A stretch of DNA of 46,308 nucleotides from Sphingopyxis sp. (GTDB lineage Bacteria; Pseudomonadota; Alphaproteobacteria; Sphingomonadales; Sphingomonadaceae): assembly GCF_019459305.1 (NCBI RefSeq), contig NZ_JAIBES010000085.1, positions 1 to 46,308 on the forward strand. The letters are read 5' to 3'. Shown here in pieces: positions 45,773 to 46,308 of this stretch. The notes beneath the pieces were generated by a model. The model was not told the origin of the DNA. It did not search any database and saw only the letters and a program-made list of their open reading frames with translations. Made by a program: the position numbers and the translations under genes. Within the stretch, counting starts at the first letter, position 1; every line of letters starts with the position of its first letter.

Positions 45773-46308
45773 TGAGCGTGACGACGGTTCCCCTGCGCCC
45801 GGTGAGCAAAAAAGGCCTCTGGCTGATCTGGATCGGCGTTATCGCGCTGCTCGGAGCGGCGGCAGCCTTTGCATATCATGTGACCCCGCGCATCGGGTTC
45901 GAGGTTATCAAGGAAGGCACGGGCAAGAGCCCGACCAAGGCCGATGTCGTGCTGGTCAAATATGAAGGCAAGCTCGACGACGGTACCGTATTCGACGCCA
46001 ATGAACAGGCGCCGATGCAGGTTGCGCAGGTAGTTCCCGGCTTTTCCGAGGCGCTGACCCGGATGAAAAAGGGCGGCCAGTACAAGATCATCATCCCGCC
46101 GCAGCTTGGTTATGGCGACCGCGAAGCCGGACCGATCCCGGCCGGCAGCACGCTCCATTTCGATGTGACCTTGCTCGACTTCCGCTCGGAAGCCGAGGTG
46201 CGCGCGATGCAGCAGCAGATGCAGCAACAGCAGCAGATGATGCAGCAGCAACAAATGATGCAGGGCGCGCCGGGGGGGGCGGGGCCCGCCGGGGCGCCGC
46301 CCGGGGGG
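45772..46308 (+). CDS. Membrane-anchored FKBP-type peptidyl-prolyl isomerase, 3'-truncated
   Basis: Partial: 179 codons are readable, then the window ends with no stop. Residues 15-36 form one membrane helix (signal anchor), then an FKBP domain at about 45-140 (VVLVKYEGKLDDGTVFDANE; AQVVPGFSEALTRMKKGG; IPPQLGYGDREAGPIPAGST LHFDVTLLDF). The tail after 145 is Gln/Met-rich, then Gly/Pro/Ala-rich. The domain would face the periplasm and assist protein folding. ATG 45772 follows AAGGA. The last 30 bases are almost pure G/C and may include assembly error. Confidence 0.93.
   Translation, partial: MSVTTVPLRPVSKKGLWLIWIGVIALLGAAAAFAYHVTPRIGFEVIKEGTGKSPTKADVVLVKYEGKLDDGTVFDANEQAPMQVAQVVPGFSEALTRMKKGGQYKIIIPPQLGYGDREAGPIPAGSTLHFDVTLLDFRSEAEVRAMQQQMQQQQQMMQQQQMMQGAPGGAGPAGAPPGG

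Overview
The window is 46.3 kb of GC-rich bacterial chromosome from an alphaproteobacterium. The best guess is Sphingomonadales and Sphingopyxis-like. This is inferred from the protein sequences, the gene orders aroQ-accB-accC and fabH-ihfA-merR, a class I lysyl-tRNA synthetase, TTG start codons, and dispersed palindromic repeats containing CTTCGACAAGYTCAG, which I associate with sphingomonads. Both ends run into C or G homopolymer, so this looks like one whole assembly contig. The last gene is cut by the end.

Layout. 0-2 kb: a secreted protein of three internal repeats and a decayed DUF4197 gene. 2-10.6 kb: rpoB-rpoC with a strong sigma70-type promoter and a shared terminator. 10.7-16.5 kb: a YkuD L,D-transpeptidase, the aroQ-accB-accC operon (shikimate pathway and malonyl-CoA entry), divergent thiS-thiG, a small secreted protein and a CsbD protein. 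16.6-25.2 kb: small envelope and unknown proteins, a GNAT/DUF1330 pair, RarD, PyrC, YgfZ, a retropepsin-like protease, a metallo-beta-lactamase-fold hydrolase and a MAPEG protein. 25.5-28.6 kb: rpmF-plsX-fabH then ihfA-merR, a conserved block joining ribosome, membrane-lipid initiation and nucleoid functions. 28.7-34.6 kb: an AT-richer GFA gene, a SixA-like phosphatase with a DinG/XPD-like helicase, a PilZ protein, several repeats and an alcohol dehydrogenase pseudogene. 34.6-46.3 kb: class I LysRS with DUF3291 and a short asparaginase, a fatty acid desaturase, a GGDEF-EAL-PilZ cyclic-di-GMP protein, a secreted amidohydrolase, an RcnB-like protein with EF-hand-like repeats, an orphan 2Fe-2S oxidoreductase subunit, a class II aldolase/adducin protein, rpsU, and a truncated membrane-anchored FKBP.

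Most of the window is ordinary housekeeping DNA. I found no CRISPR array, prophage, insertion sequence with a transposase, tRNA, rRNA or biosynthetic cluster, and no convincing undescribed multi-gene system. The items most worth a second look are the seven-copy D-x-N-x-[DN]-G-like repeat in the RcnB-like protein, the ThiS tail that ends in Gly-Gly-Gly-Cys, the set of single G/C deletions that break three genes, the paired palindromic repeats around 32.7-33.05 kb and a compact inverted-repeat element beside the dehydrogenase pseudogene.
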